Source: Flavobacteriales bacterium (GTDB lineage Bacteria; Bacteroidota; Bacteroidia; Flavobacteriales_D; Sanyastnellaceae). From it: 64,000 bases of DNA. The stretch's first letter is position 1. Each line of letters begins with the position of its first letter. The stretch lies in assembly GCA_002863125.1 (NCBI GenBank), contig PKEB01000012.1, positions 1-64,000 of the forward strand. The letters are read 5' to 3'. Below the pieces are notes generated by a model. The model searched no databases. It was not told where the DNA came from and saw nothing but the letters and a program-made list of their open reading frames with translations. A program made the translations under genes and the position numbers. Below, one piece after another: positions 26,295 through 34,707 of the stretch.

Positions 26295-28008
26295 TCATGG
26301 AGGATAGGAACTCTTCGTTGCTTCGGGTTTGTTCCATGCGTTCCTTCATGAATTCCATGGCCTCGATGGGGTTCATGTCCGCGAGGTGCTTGCGCAAAAT
26401 CCAAATACGTTGCAAGGTTTCCTTATCCAGCAAGAGGTCTTCGCGTCGGGTGCCGGACGTCAGAATGTCAATGGCCGGGTAGATGCGGCGGTTGGAGATG
26501 CGGCGATCCAACTGCAATTCCATGTTACCGGTGCCTTTGAATTCCTCGAAGATGACTTCGTCCATTTTCGAACCAGTCTCGGTCAGTGCCGTTGCGATAA
26601 TGGAGAGTGAGCCACCATTCTCAATGTTACGAGCGGCGCCAAAGAAACGCTTGGGCTTCTGAAGGGCATTGGCTTCAACACCACCGCTGAGGATTTTGCC
26701 TGAGCTCGGCGAAACTGTGTTGTAGGCACGTGCCAAACGGGTGATGGAGTCCAAGAGAATGCAAACGTCGTGTCCGCATTCCACCATGCGCTTGGCCTTT
26801 TCCAAAACGAGGTTGGCGATGCGCACGTGCCGGTCGGCGGGTTCGTCAAATGTCGACGCAATCACCTCGGCGTTCACGCTGCGCTTCATGTCGGTGACTT
26901 CTTCCGGGCGCTCATCGATGAGCAAAATCAAGAGGTACACCTCCGGGTGGTTCAAGGCGATGGCGTTGGCCACGTCCTTGAGCAAGGTGGTTTTACCAGT
27001 CTTCGGTTGCGAAACCAGCATACCGCGCTGTCCCTTGCCTACAGGAGCAAATAGATCCATCAAGCGGGTGCTGATGTTGCCACCGCGTGTGCTCAAATTG
27101 AATCGCTCTTGCGGGAACAGGGGCGTCAAAAATTTGAATGGAATGCGGTCTCGAACCCATTCCGGAGAGCGGCCGTTGATGCTCATAACATCAATGAGCG
27201 GGTAGAATTTCTCCCCGATTCGAGGGGGTCGAACTTTGGCAATAACCGTGTCGCCGGTTTGCAGTGAAAACTGCTTGATCTGGCGAGAGGTTACGTAGAC
27301 GTCATCCGGAGAGTTCAGGTAGTTGTAATCCGCCGAACGCAAAAATCCGTAGCCTTCTTGCTGGATTTCAAGCACGCCTTCCGCTGTGATGATGCCGTCG
27401 AAGTCGAATCCGTGTTCATCCGGCTCGCTCAAAAACTTGTCGCGGTTGTTGCGGCGGTCGTTGCGGCGATCGTTGTTGCGGCGATCGTTGTGGCGGTCGT
27501 TGTTACGGCGGTCGTTGTTGCGGCGGTCGTTGCGGCGGTCGTTGTTGCGATCGTTGTTGCGCCGGTCGTTATCACGGTCATTCCGCCGCTCATTGCCTTT
27601 GTCTTCCTTTGAAGCCTCCTTTCCGTCTTCAGACTTGGAGTTTTCGGTTGATTCCTCTGCTGCTTTCCGTCGGGCCCGTCGTTCTCGAATGGCGTCTCCC
27701 GGTTTGCGCTCCTTTTTCTCATCAGCTGCGTTGGAAGAATCCTCGGACTTCTTCGCTCGCGGCTCGTCCTTTGCGTCCGATTCGGACTTCTTGGCGCGGG
27801 TGTTTCGGGTGCGTTTGTTGGCGTCACCGTCTTTCTTGGGTTTTGCAGGCGCTTTCTTTGCTGCTGCAGGTTGCAACGCCTGTTCGTCCAAAATGCTGTA
27901 AACCAAATCTTGCTTTTTCAGCTTCTCAGCGCGGGCTACGCCGAGTTTTTTCGCAATTTCCTTGAGTTCAGGAACCTTTTTTGCGTTCAATTCAATGATG
28001 TCGTACAT
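26287..28008 (-). CDS. rho: Transcription termination factor Rho with long basic/Asn-rich insert
   Basis: A hexameric RNA helicase that ends untranslated transcripts, 573 residues against about 420 in E. coli. The N-terminal Rho_N helical domain covers residues 1-45. A charged low-complexity insert follows at about 50-195, including Arg/Asn/Asp hexads at 139-190. The cold-shock RNA-binding domain ([15 protein letters not shown]) is near 212-285, and Walker [12 protein letters not shown] lies near 335. [25 protein letters not shown] and the R-loop region complete the motor. The 158-base upstream gap holds a small hairpin close to the start, which could be an autoregulatory leader. Confidence 0.97.
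   Translation of the reverse strand: MYDIIELNAKKVPELKEIAKKLGVARAEKLKKQDLVYSILDEQALQPAAAKKAPAKPKKDGDANKRTRNTRAKKSESDAKDEPRAKKSEDSSNAADEKKERKPGDAIRERRARRKAAEESTENSKSEDGKEASKEDKGNERRNDRDNDRRNNDRNNDRRNDRRNNDRRNNDRHNDRRNNDRRNDRRNNRDKFLSEPDEHGFDFDGIITAEGVLEIQQEGYGFLRSADYNYLNSPDDVYVTSRQIKQFSLQTGDTVIAKVRPPRIGEKFYPLIDVMSINGRSPEWVRDRIPFKFLTPLFPQERFNLSTRGGNISTRLMDLFAPVGKGQRGMLVSQPKTGKTTLLKDVANAIALNHPEVYLLILLIDERPEEVTDMKRSVNAEVIASTFDEPADRHVRIANLVLEKAKRMVECGHDVCILLDSITRLARAYNTVSPSSGKILSGGVEANALQKPKRFFGAARNIENGGSLSIIATALTETGSKMDEVIFEEFKGTGNMELQLDRRISNRRIYPAIDILTSGTRREDLLLDKETLQRIWILRKHLADMNPIEAMEFMKERMEQTRSNEEFLSSMNG
27439..27594 (-). repeat. Degenerate in-frame repeat encoding Arg-Asn-Asp units in Rho
   Basis: About 156 bases made of tandem units of 9-18 bases. 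They encode variants of RRNNDRRND and RRNDRRNND (Rho residues 139-190), read on the minus strand as mixes of CGC/CGC/AAC/AAC/GAC codons. It is coding low-complexity sequence, prone to length change by slippage. Confidence 0.85.
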
Positions 28009-28057
28009 CCAGTATGTGTGTAATCTTGTTAGGTGCGCTACGCTTTTAGCAGTTCCT

Positions 28058-28074
28058 GTTTCCTCTGTGGAAAC
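28058..28074 (-). other. Small hairpin in the rho leader
   Basis: GTTTCC (28058-28063) and GGAAAC (28069-28074) form a perfect 6-base-pair stem with a 5-base loop, 50 bases upstream of the rho ATG. It might contribute to leader control of rho; evidence is limited to the inverted repeat. Confidence 0.3.
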
Positions 28075-28105
28075 GTCAACTTAGAAAGTAGTTAGGGAAA
28101 AGAAT

Positions 28106-28124
28106 GCTGTACCTCCTGTACAGC
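28106..28124 (-). terminator. Probable terminator of the phosphoesterase gene
   Basis: GCTGTAC (28106-28112) and GTACAGC (28118-28124) form a perfect 7-base-pair stem with a 5-base loop. On the minus strand it is followed by ATTCTTTTCCC. It lies 42 bases after the phosphoesterase stop and upstream of rho. The weak T-run lowers certainty. Confidence 0.5.
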
Positions 28125-28166
28125 CCACATGCCTGCTCCTCGCATAGACATGACAAGTATACGCAA

Positions 28167-28700
28167 TTATTCTTGGTTTGGTGCCTTTTTCGTGCGATTG
28201 CCGAGTTCAACGACGTGCATTTGTTCCAACTGCCCACCTGTCACGGAGAATTTGATCAACGTGCGTTTCTTGTGAAATCCGTGCAGACCTGCGGCCCCTG
28301 GATTCATGTAGAGGCCCCCAAAACTCGGGTCGCTTTGGACCTTCAGCAAATGACTGTGGCCGCATATGAACAAATCGGGTCGGGTGGCATTGAGCAAGCT
28401 CCTGATGCCCTTGGCGTAGCGGCCGGGCCGCCCGCCGATGTGGGTCATGCAGAAGCGAAGCCCTTGAACTTCCCAATGCAGGGTTTCGGCGGTTTCGGAA
28501 CGCATCCGGTGGTCGTCAATGTTGCCAAACACCACCCGTACGTGTGCACCAAGCTGCTGCATGGCATCCAAAACGTCCAAGCTGCCCACATCGCCGGCAT
28601 GCCAAATTTCATCGCAGCCGCTCAAGTGGTGAGTGATGCGATCGTCCCAATGGCCGTGTGTGTCCGATAACAACCCAATGTGGACGGTGTTCTTCGGCAT
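28167..28700 (-). CDS. YfcE/MJ0936-type metallophosphoesterase
   Basis: A 177-residue calcineurin-like phosphodiesterase. Metal-binding motifs are in order: GLLSDTHGHWDD, WHAGDVGSLDVL, VFGNIDDHRM, FCMTHIGG and ICGHSHLLKV, giving the full D-x-H / GD / GNxD / H / GHxH set. The ATG at 28700 begins MPKNTVHIGLLSDTHGH. Residues upstream in the longer open frame do not match the family. It diverges from the PorE-like gene with a 38-base gap. Natural substrate unknown; relatives cleave phosphodiesters such as bis-p-nitrophenyl phosphate. Confidence 0.92.
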   Translation of the reverse strand: MPKNTVHIGLLSDTHGHWDDRITHHLSGCDEIWHAGDVGSLDVLDAMQQLGAHVRVVFGNIDDHRMRSETAETLHWEVQGLRFCMTHIGGRPGRYAKGIRSLLNATRPDLFICGHSHLLKVQSDPSFGGLYMNPGAAGLHGFHKKRTLIKFSVTGGQLEQMHVVELGNRTKKAPNQE

Positions 28701-28704
28701 GGTG

Positions 28705-28734
28705 TTTGGTTTGGTGCAAGGACGCCTATTTTCG
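28705..28734 (+). promoter_or_regulatory. Bacteroidota-type promoter of the PorE-like gene
   Basis: TTTG (28705-28708), an 18-base spacer and TATTTTCG (28727-28734) match the -33 TTTG / -7 TAnnTTTG pattern with one mismatch. The -7 box ends 4 bases before the ATG at 28739. This is the best two-part promoter in the window. Confidence 0.6.
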
Positions 28735-28738
28735 GAAC

Positions 28739-30679
28739 ATGTACAAACGCTTTGCCAACCGCTCGTTGAATGCTCCATCGCTTTCCAAATTCCTGCGAAC
28801 GGGATGGATGTTGGTCCTTTCGCTTGTGTTCGCATGTGGCGTTGTTGCCCAAACAAAGGTTCCCAAACGCGCGCAAAGGCAGTTGGATGCTGCCGTGGAA
28901 AAATACATGAGCCGAGACCTTCAAGGGGCTTTCGACGCTGTTGAAGAGGCGCTGGAGACTTTTCCGGAATTCGCAGACGCGTGGATGCTCAAAAGCCAAT
29001 TGCACGAGGGACATTCGGAGTGGGCAGCCGCGGCAGATGCCTTAAGTCGGGCCATTCAAAACAACCCGTCATTGGCACAGAAATGGCGCGAGAAGCGGGC
29101 ACGACTTGAGTTCAATGCAGGTCGCTACGCTCAAGCGCTTGGACTGATTGAGGAAGTTGCCCTTGGGGACTCGCTGCTGGATGCGTCCATCCGCTTTGCT
29201 GCCAATGCCATTCAATCGCCAGTGGAGTTGACCTTGGCTCCGCTGGAAGGTTCCGTGAACAGCGCTGCGCCTGAATACTACCCGGCGCTGTATGCAACCG
29301 GTGACCGCATGATATTTACCCGTCAAATTGGAGGGGACGCTCGCATGACGGGCCAAGAGGACTTCTTTGAGGCAGCGCTTGCGGAGGATGGTACATGGAA
29401 TGTTGAGCGCGCACTGGTCGAAATCAATACCCCCGGGAACGAAGGGGCGCCGACCGTTCGCGGCGATGGGCGGCAGCTCATTTTTACCGCCTGCGACGGC
29501 CTCGATGGTGGATATGGAAGGCGCACGGGCGAAGGCAGTTGCGATTTGTTCTATGCGGACTTCAATGCCGTCGAGAACCGATTCCAGCGGGAAATGAACC
29601 TAACCGCGGTGAACAGCAAAGCTTGGGAAAGCCAGCCTTCGCTGAGTGCCGATGGACACTGGTTGTTTTTTGTGCGGGCCTACCGAACCCAAGATGGCCG
29701 GGTAGTGCAGGATATTTATCAGTCTGAACACCAAGGCGATGGCCTTTGGAGCCGTCCGTCGCGGCTGCCTCCGACCATCAACACCCCCGGCCGAGAGGAA
29801 AACCCGGTGCTTCACAGCGACGGCAAAACGCTGTATTTCGCGTCAAATGGTCATCCCGGAATGGGGGGGCTGGACCTGTTTGTTTCCCGCCGTCAACCGG
29901 ATGGTTCCTGGTCGCAAGCGGAAAACCTTGGATTCCCCATCAACTCGAACGGTGATGAGAACAGCTTGCAGGTGTTTCCAGACGGCCGTACGGCGCTGTT
30001 TGCGACCGATCGTGACGCTCCTGGAAACCTCGACCTGTGGCAATTTGAGTTGCCGGGACACGCCGCGGCGGAATCGGTTGCATTGTGGCGTGGTGAAGTC
30101 CGGGATGCGGATTCAGCGCGTCCCATTCAGGCGTCGGTACAGGTGTTGGACAGCCTTGGGAATGCCATGGGCATGCAGATGAGTTCGCCGGTTGATGGGG
30201 CATTCACGCTGACCTTTCCGGCTACGGAACGGGTGATTCTACAGATCGATGAAGAAGGTTATGGGTTTTACTCAAAAACCCTCGATCCATTGGAAGGGCA
30301 GGAGCCATTCGTTTCGATCCGGCTGCAACCCCTTGAGATAGGAACCGTGTTGGTGCTCAACGATGTGCGCTTTGAACGGTCTTCATCGGCCTTGGACGCC
30401 CGTTTCCAGCCGGACCTTGAGCAATTGGCGCGTACCTTGCTCCGGTCTGAAGTGCGCATTCGCATCGCCGGCCATACGGATGGAGAGGGGAGTGCTGAGC
30501 GCAATCAACTCCTCAGCGAGGAACGCGCCCAGGCCGTAGCGCATTTTCTTGAAGCATATGGAATCGCCACCGATCGAATGGAAACCGTCGGCTATGGCAT
30601 GTCACAGCCCATCGCCTCGAATGACACTGCCGAGGGACGCGCGCGCAATCGGCGCACGGAGATCGAGATCATCCAGTAA
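28739..30679 (+). CDS. porE: PorE-like OmpA-family protein (TPR, beta-propeller, regulatory domain, OmpA)
   Basis: A 646-residue exported protein with four modules, as in Porphyromonas PorE. After a signal segment (WMLVLSLVFACGVVAQ) come TPR-like helices at about residues 45-130 (YMSRDLQGAFDAVEEALE). A PD40/WD40-like propeller covers about 160-430 (blades with DGKTLYFASNGHPGMGGLDL and FPDGRTALFATDR). A carboxypeptidase-regulatory-like domain spans about 440-510 and a C-terminal OmpA peptidoglycan-binding domain the rest (IRIAGHTDGEGSAERNQLLS, NRRTEIEI). PorE anchors the T9SS rings to peptidoglycan. Other OmpA proteins share this layout, so the name is probable. The ATG at 28739 sits 4 bases after the -7 box. 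Confidence 0.75.
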   Translation: MYKRFANRSLNAPSLSKFLRTGWMLVLSLVFACGVVAQTKVPKRAQRQLDAAVEKYMSRDLQGAFDAVEEALETFPEFADAWMLKSQLHEGHSEWAAAADALSRAIQNNPSLAQKWREKRARLEFNAGRYAQALGLIEEVALGDSLLDASIRFAANAIQSPVELTLAPLEGSVNSAAPEYYPALYATGDRMIFTRQIGGDARMTGQEDFFEAALAEDGTWNVERALVEINTPGNEGAPTVRGDGRQLIFTACDGLDGGYGRRTGEGSCDLFYADFNAVENRFQREMNLTAVNSKAWESQPSLSADGHWLFFVRAYRTQDGRVVQDIYQSEHQGDGLWSRPSRLPPTINTPGREENPVLHSDGKTLYFASNGHPGMGGLDLFVSRRQPDGSWSQAENLGFPINSNGDENSLQVFPDGRTALFATDRDAPGNLDLWQFELPGHAAAESVALWRGEVRDADSARPIQASVQVLDSLGNAMGMQMSSPVDGAFTLTFPATERVILQIDEEGYGFYSKTLDPLEGQEPFVSIRLQPLEIGTVLVLNDVRFERSSSALDARFQPDLEQLARTLLRSEVRIRIAGHTDGEGSAERNQLLSEERAQAVAHFLEAYGIATDRMETVGYGMSQPIASNDTAEGRARNRRTEIEIIQ

Positions 30680-32735
30680 CCGTCCAGCGCCACGACAACC
30701 AGATCGTCCGCGGTGGTGCGGGATTGAAGTAGCGTCCACCAAAGGCGTTGGTCTGCAACCAGCCTGAAAAGTCAGCATTCAAGGCATTTCGCACGCCCAG
30801 CTGAACGGCGTGAACGCCCCGGGTGTACTCAATGGAGGTGTTGAGTCGGTGCTGGGGTTCAGTCCAATCGTCCTGGGTGTTGTGCAATTTGATGCTGTCA
30901 AACCACTGGTGCTGCCACCGCCATGCCCACGGGCCGTTGGACAGGCGCCCGGTGGTTCCAATGCTTTGACGCGGTGTTCCCGGCAAAACCGAAGCGTAGG
31001 GTTCAAAGGCGTGCCGGTTGACGTTTACCCATCCGCTGACATCGAGGGTTGTGGCCTTGCCGATGGCGTGCGAAACGTGCGTTGATGCTTCCACACCGGA
31101 CATCCGCAGCCCTTCCACATTGTCCATGAAAATACCGTCAGCCGGTCCAGGAACTTGGGCTATGGCATTATTTACGCGTTGGTGGTACGCTTGAAGAGCA
31201 CAGTCTACAGTCCATCGGTTCGCAGCGCGGGTCCAACGTGCTCCCCACTCAAGGGTGTGGGCTTGTTCGGATTTCAGGTTGTACGGCTGGTACCCCTCCG
31301 GATCGACCAATTCAAATGTAGTAGGGTGGCTTCCGCCGCTTCCCCATTGGGCAAACATTCGCAACTGAGGCGTGGCTTGGTAGGCTACTTGAACAAATGG
31401 CAGCGCTTGGAAAGTCGCATAGTCCTCCGCATAAATCCCCGTGCTGTCGCCCACGATTCGACGCAGGCCATCGGTTGTCCGACCGAAATTTTCTACGGCG
31501 AGTTGTGCATCGACTTGCCATCGATTATCCCATTCAAACCGGCTGCCGACTCCGGCCCAATGGCTGTGCGTGTAGGAATCAATCGCATACCGAAGCGCAT
31601 TCGCGGCGTAGTCATTGTCCCGCTCTTCGATGTTCAACCACTCATACCGTCCGATGATGGACTGGTCCAGGGTCAGCTTTCCTTTGGAACCGATGGCCCA
31701 AGATTGAGCCCTCCACCACCGCAAGGAGACGAACTCCTCCGTTTCGTCCTTGAGGCCATTGAAAAAGGGCGAAGTGCCAAAAGGGTTGGCTTTGTTGGAT
31801 AGTTGACCGTAGAGCCAAAGTCCGTTTCGGCTGCGCTCTTTCTGAGCTGTTCGGCTCCATCCGGCCCATGTTCGTTTGCGGTTGACATGGGCATCGTAAC
31901 CGGCACCGGGACCTTTTGTGGGGTCCTGCATTGCATCATCCTCATTCAATCCACCGGGCAGTCCCCATTCGGCCTCCATCCAACCGATCGAAGTGCGTTG
32001 CTGTGCGCCTGACTTTTCCGTACGAAGCAGCTGCATTTCTGCCTGGTTCCTTCGGTTGTATTCCTGTTCTCGGAAACCGGGCGTGTCGTTCCAAAACAGC
32101 TGCAGGTGGAGAATGCTGGACTTGGTTTGGTTGAGGCACTGGGTGTGCGCAAAACCCGCTTCTTCTGACCAGCCGCCTGCTGCGCCCTCACCTGGGCTGC
32201 GTACGATAGTATACCCGCGGGTGGTGTTTTGCAAAACAGAGGAAGGGGCCAAGCTCGAGGCGATCAGTGCCCCTCCGTAAGCGTTGCCATACAGCGCGCC
32301 GACTGGTCCTTTTACCACTTCCAATCGGTGAAGCCACTGTGGATTCCACATTTCCAAGGGGCTGTTGCCACTGGCATTGGTCAGTACAAATCCATCCATG
32401 AGCATCAAGACGTTGCGCACACCAAAAGGGGAGCGCAGTCCACTGCTTCGCATCTGAAGCCTTCTCGAACCTCCGGTTCCACGGGTCTCCATGAAGACCC
32501 CGGGGATGGCGTTCAAAGCGTCCTGCAAATCCGGAGAATGGCCATTTTGCAAGGCCGTGACGTCAAGCAAGCTCACATTGGCCGCTGTTTGTTCAGCGGT
32601 GGAAGGAATGCGAAGCGCTAAGACCTCAGCCTGTTTGACAGCCGTGGTATCTGCAGGGTAGTTGGTGTGTGCCCCGAGCGCAACCGGGGCGCAAAGATGT
32701 GCAATGCATGCAATCCCGATCAGCGGCCGAATCAT
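30669..32735 (-). CDS. TonB-dependent outer-membrane receptor
   Basis: A 688-residue TonB-dependent transporter. The signal peptide (MIRPLIGIACIAHLCAPVALG) is followed by a plug domain with ALNAIPGVFMETRGTGGSRRLQMRSS (given as joined motifs), GVRNVLMLMDGFVLTNASG and LEVVKGPVGALYGNAYGG. A 22-strand-type barrel ends PPRTIWLSWRWTVTG. No carboxypeptidase-like N-terminal domain is seen, so it is not SusC type; siderophore or vitamin receptors are the nearest class. The ATG at 32735 shares ATGA with the stop of the sugar dehydrogenase gene. The 3' end overlaps the convergent porE-like gene by 11 bases. Substrate unknown. Confidence 0.85.
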   Translation of the reverse strand: MIRPLIGIACIAHLCAPVALGAHTNYPADTTAVKQAEVLALRIPSTAEQTAANVSLLDVTALQNGHSPDLQDALNAIPGVFMETRGTGGSRRLQMRSSGLRSPFGVRNVLMLMDGFVLTNASGNSPLEMWNPQWLHRLEVVKGPVGALYGNAYGGALIASSLAPSSVLQNTTRGYTIVRSPGEGAAGGWSEEAGFAHTQCLNQTKSSILHLQLFWNDTPGFREQEYNRRNQAEMQLLRTEKSGAQQRTSIGWMEAEWGLPGGLNEDDAMQDPTKGPGAGYDAHVNRKRTWAGWSRTAQKERSRNGLWLYGQLSNKANPFGTSPFFNGLKDETEEFVSLRWWRAQSWAIGSKGKLTLDQSIIGRYEWLNIEERDNDYAANALRYAIDSYTHSHWAGVGSRFEWDNRWQVDAQLAVENFGRTTDGLRRIVGDSTGIYAEDYATFQALPFVQVAYQATPQLRMFAQWGSGGSHPTTFELVDPEGYQPYNLKSEQAHTLEWGARWTRAANRWTVDCALQAYHQRVNNAIAQVPGPADGIFMDNVEGLRMSGVEASTHVSHAIGKATTLDVSGWVNVNRHAFEPYASVLPGTPRQSIGTTGRLSNGPWAWRWQHQWFDSIKLHNTQDDWTEPQHRLNTSIEYTRGVHAVQLGVRNALNADFSGWLQTNAFGGRYFNPAPPRTIWLSWRWTVTG

Positions 32736-34132
32736 TTGGCGCGCGCTACTTGGAAGGTGGCCGTTCGTGTGCCGTTGGCGTGGGTCAAGGCAATGAAGTA
32801 AGAGCCGGTGGACCACCCTTTCGTATCCAACGTCAGGAGTTTGTTGTTCACTTGCCCTTGGGCCACCGCTTCACCGGTGAAAGCGTAAACCGTGTACTCC
32901 ACGTTCCGCAGCTCATTTTCCCACTCGAATTGAATGCGATCGGTGCAGGGGTTTGGGAATGCCATGGGTTTCAAATCTTCGGGACGTTCTGAAACGGTTG
33001 AAGCGAACGCCTCATTTCGAAACTCCTTGATGATGTTGGGTCCGCTTCCCGGGTAGGATGGGCCATTGAAGGCAACGTACACCGAACCCGTGTATGGATT
33101 GACGGCGACATCGCGAATCCGTTGATTGAAACTCGAGAAGTACTGGTCCTCGCTTGTTACGCTCAAGCCGTCCTCCGAAAGGTGCAGGACACTCAACCGC
33201 TCGTATTGCCCTCCCAATCCTCCAAGCACAGAAAGAAGCACAGTGTGCTGCCATTCCGGAATGGCCTCGTGGTTGTAGTATTCAATCCCGTTCACAGCAA
33301 TGCACGGTGTCCACGCCTTCAGGGGTTCAATGACGTTGTTCTCCTCGCAAAACGCCTCTTCTGCAATGGTGTTGCAGAAGCCCTCCACTTGCGGCCAGCC
33401 GTAGTTTCCACCGGCTTCAACGATGTTGAATTCATCATTGGAATTCTGCCCATGCTCGCTGGCATAGACGATGCCGTTGGGACCCAATGCCAAGCCTTGG
33501 CTGTTGCGGTTTCCGAGGGTGTAGATGTACGAGTCGGGGAAGGGGTTGTCGTCTGGAATGCTTCCGTCCAAGTTCAATCGCAATGTCTTGCCTTGCAGCG
33601 AATTCATCGACTGGGAAAGTCCCGATGAACCGACGTCTCCTGCAGTCATGAGGAGGGTGTTGTCCGGCAATACGAGCAACCGGCTGCCGTTGTGAATGCC
33701 GCCCGCATCGATGGTGAGCAGGAACTGCTCGTTGACGAGCTCCGTTCCATTCCAATCAAAAACACTAAGGTATTCTTGGCCGTTCCACGAACTGCCCGCG
33801 CAGTACACCACGTAGACTTTCGGTGTGGTTTCCCAATCGGGGTGCATCGCCATGCCCAACATGCCCGGTTCACCGTTTCCTCCGTTCATGACGTTTTTTT
33901 CAAGAACGGTGGTGTAGTCTCCTGTCGTTGGGTCGATGCGCAACACCTCGCCTTTGCGCGATGTCATCCATAGGTGGTCATCCGGTCCCCACAGGATTTC
34001 CCAAGGGATTTGCATGCCGGTAACCAAGTCGTATTCGGTCAACGTCGTGTTGCCGATTTCCCACGTGGTTTGACTAGTTGCGGCCGCCGAAGCCAAACCG
34101 AAGACGCCGAGAAGTAGAGATTTCAATTTCAT
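32732..34132 (-). CDS. PQQ-dependent sugar dehydrogenase-like protein with T9SS type A sorting domain
   Basis: A 466-residue secreted beta-propeller of the glucose/sorbosone dehydrogenase family, which oxidises sugars with PQQ. The signal peptide is MKLKSLLLGVFGLASAAATS. Family segments are PWEILWGPDDHLWMTSRKGE, GMLGMAMHPDW, GGIHNGSRLLV, TLGNRNSQGLALGPNG, SEHGQNSNDEFN and GGNYGWPQVEG. The last 80 residues are a T9SS signal (MAFPNPCTDRIQFEW, GSYFIAL). It is coupled to the TonB receptor downstream. No PQQ biosynthesis genes are in the window. Confidence 0.88.
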   Translation of the reverse strand: MKLKSLLLGVFGLASAAATSQTTWEIGNTTLTEYDLVTGMQIPWEILWGPDDHLWMTSRKGEVLRIDPTTGDYTTVLEKNVMNGGNGEPGMLGMAMHPDWETTPKVYVVYCAGSSWNGQEYLSVFDWNGTELVNEQFLLTIDAGGIHNGSRLLVLPDNTLLMTAGDVGSSGLSQSMNSLQGKTLRLNLDGSIPDDNPFPDSYIYTLGNRNSQGLALGPNGIVYASEHGQNSNDEFNIVEAGGNYGWPQVEGFCNTIAEEAFCEENNVIEPLKAWTPCIAVNGIEYYNHEAIPEWQHTVLLSVLGGLGGQYERLSVLHLSEDGLSVTSEDQYFSSFNQRIRDVAVNPYTGSVYVAFNGPSYPGSGPNIIKEFRNEAFASTVSERPEDLKPMAFPNPCTDRIQFEWENELRNVEYTVYAFTGEAVAQGQVNNKLLTLDTKGWSTGSYFIALTHANGTRTATFQVARAK

Positions 34133-34136
34133 GACC

Positions 34137-34144
34137 GAAATTTA
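34137..34144 (-). promoter_or_regulatory. Candidate -7 box of the sugar dehydrogenase gene
   Basis: The minus strand reads TAAATTTC, then GGTC, then the ATG at 34132. It is one base off TAnnTTTG at a 4-base distance. No -33 element is seen. Confidence 0.4.
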
Positions 34145-34162
34145 AGGCACAAACTGCTACTC

Positions 34163-34699
34163 ATGATGGTCAAGATGTTTCGTTTCGTGTCCCCTTTGCT
34201 CTTGTTGTTCAGTGGGTTAATGATGAGTTCACCTGCCAACGGCCAAGCTCCGGATTGGATGTTTGCACTCGAGGGTGCTTACGTTGGTCGCTTTGAAATG
34301 CCAGCGGGTGAAGGAGAGAACATGCGGACCGTGGATGCCCGAATGGATGGAAAACGCAGCGGCGCTGAAGATGGGTTTGTTCTGCAATTTGCACGGGAAT
34401 CCGAAGATGGCATCGTAAAAGAGGCGCAAATGTGGTCATGGAATGCCTCAGCAGGTGCCTTGGATGTGACGGCCATTCAAGATGGTCAACGCATCGAGAC
34501 CCAATGGTTTGCTGCGCCGAAAGGCCTTGCTGTTAATCTTACCCGTGGGGGTGCTGTGGACGGTGCAGCAGCCATTGAACGGCTGCGCTTGGAGCGCTTA
34601 CCAGCCCAACTTCGTCTGACCAAACAATACAACCTGGGCGACGGGGAATGGACCTTGCAGTGGCGGTACATCCTCGACGATTTCGTCGCCGAAGACTGA
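34163..34699 (+). CDS. Secreted protein of unknown function
   Basis: A 178-residue protein not recognised beyond export. The signal peptide is MMVKMFRFVSPLLLLFSGLMMSSPANG with probable cleavage after NGQA. The mature part is rich in beta-strand pattern (WMFALEGAYVGRFEMP; LRLTKQYNLGDGEWTLQWRY), reminiscent of small lipocalin-like or adhesin-like barrels, but no family motif is clear. It is divergent from the sugar dehydrogenase gene (30-base gap) and its stop is 8 bases from the convergent amylase gene. Codon usage and coding pattern look normal, so it is a real gene. Confidence 0.65.
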   Translation: MMVKMFRFVSPLLLLFSGLMMSSPANGQAPDWMFALEGAYVGRFEMPAGEGENMRTVDARMDGKRSGAEDGFVLQFARESEDGIVKEAQMWSWNASAGALDVTAIQDGQRIETQWFAAPKGLAVNLTRGGAVDGAAAIERLRLERLPAQLRLTKQYNLGDGEWTLQWRYILDDFVAED

Positions 34700-34707
34700 C
34701 CACATCC

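Noticed and set aside
27439-27594. Regular short repeats resembling a CRISPR or minisatellite array
   Set aside because: Units are in frame inside rho, vary in length, and have no spacers; this is low-complexity coding sequence.
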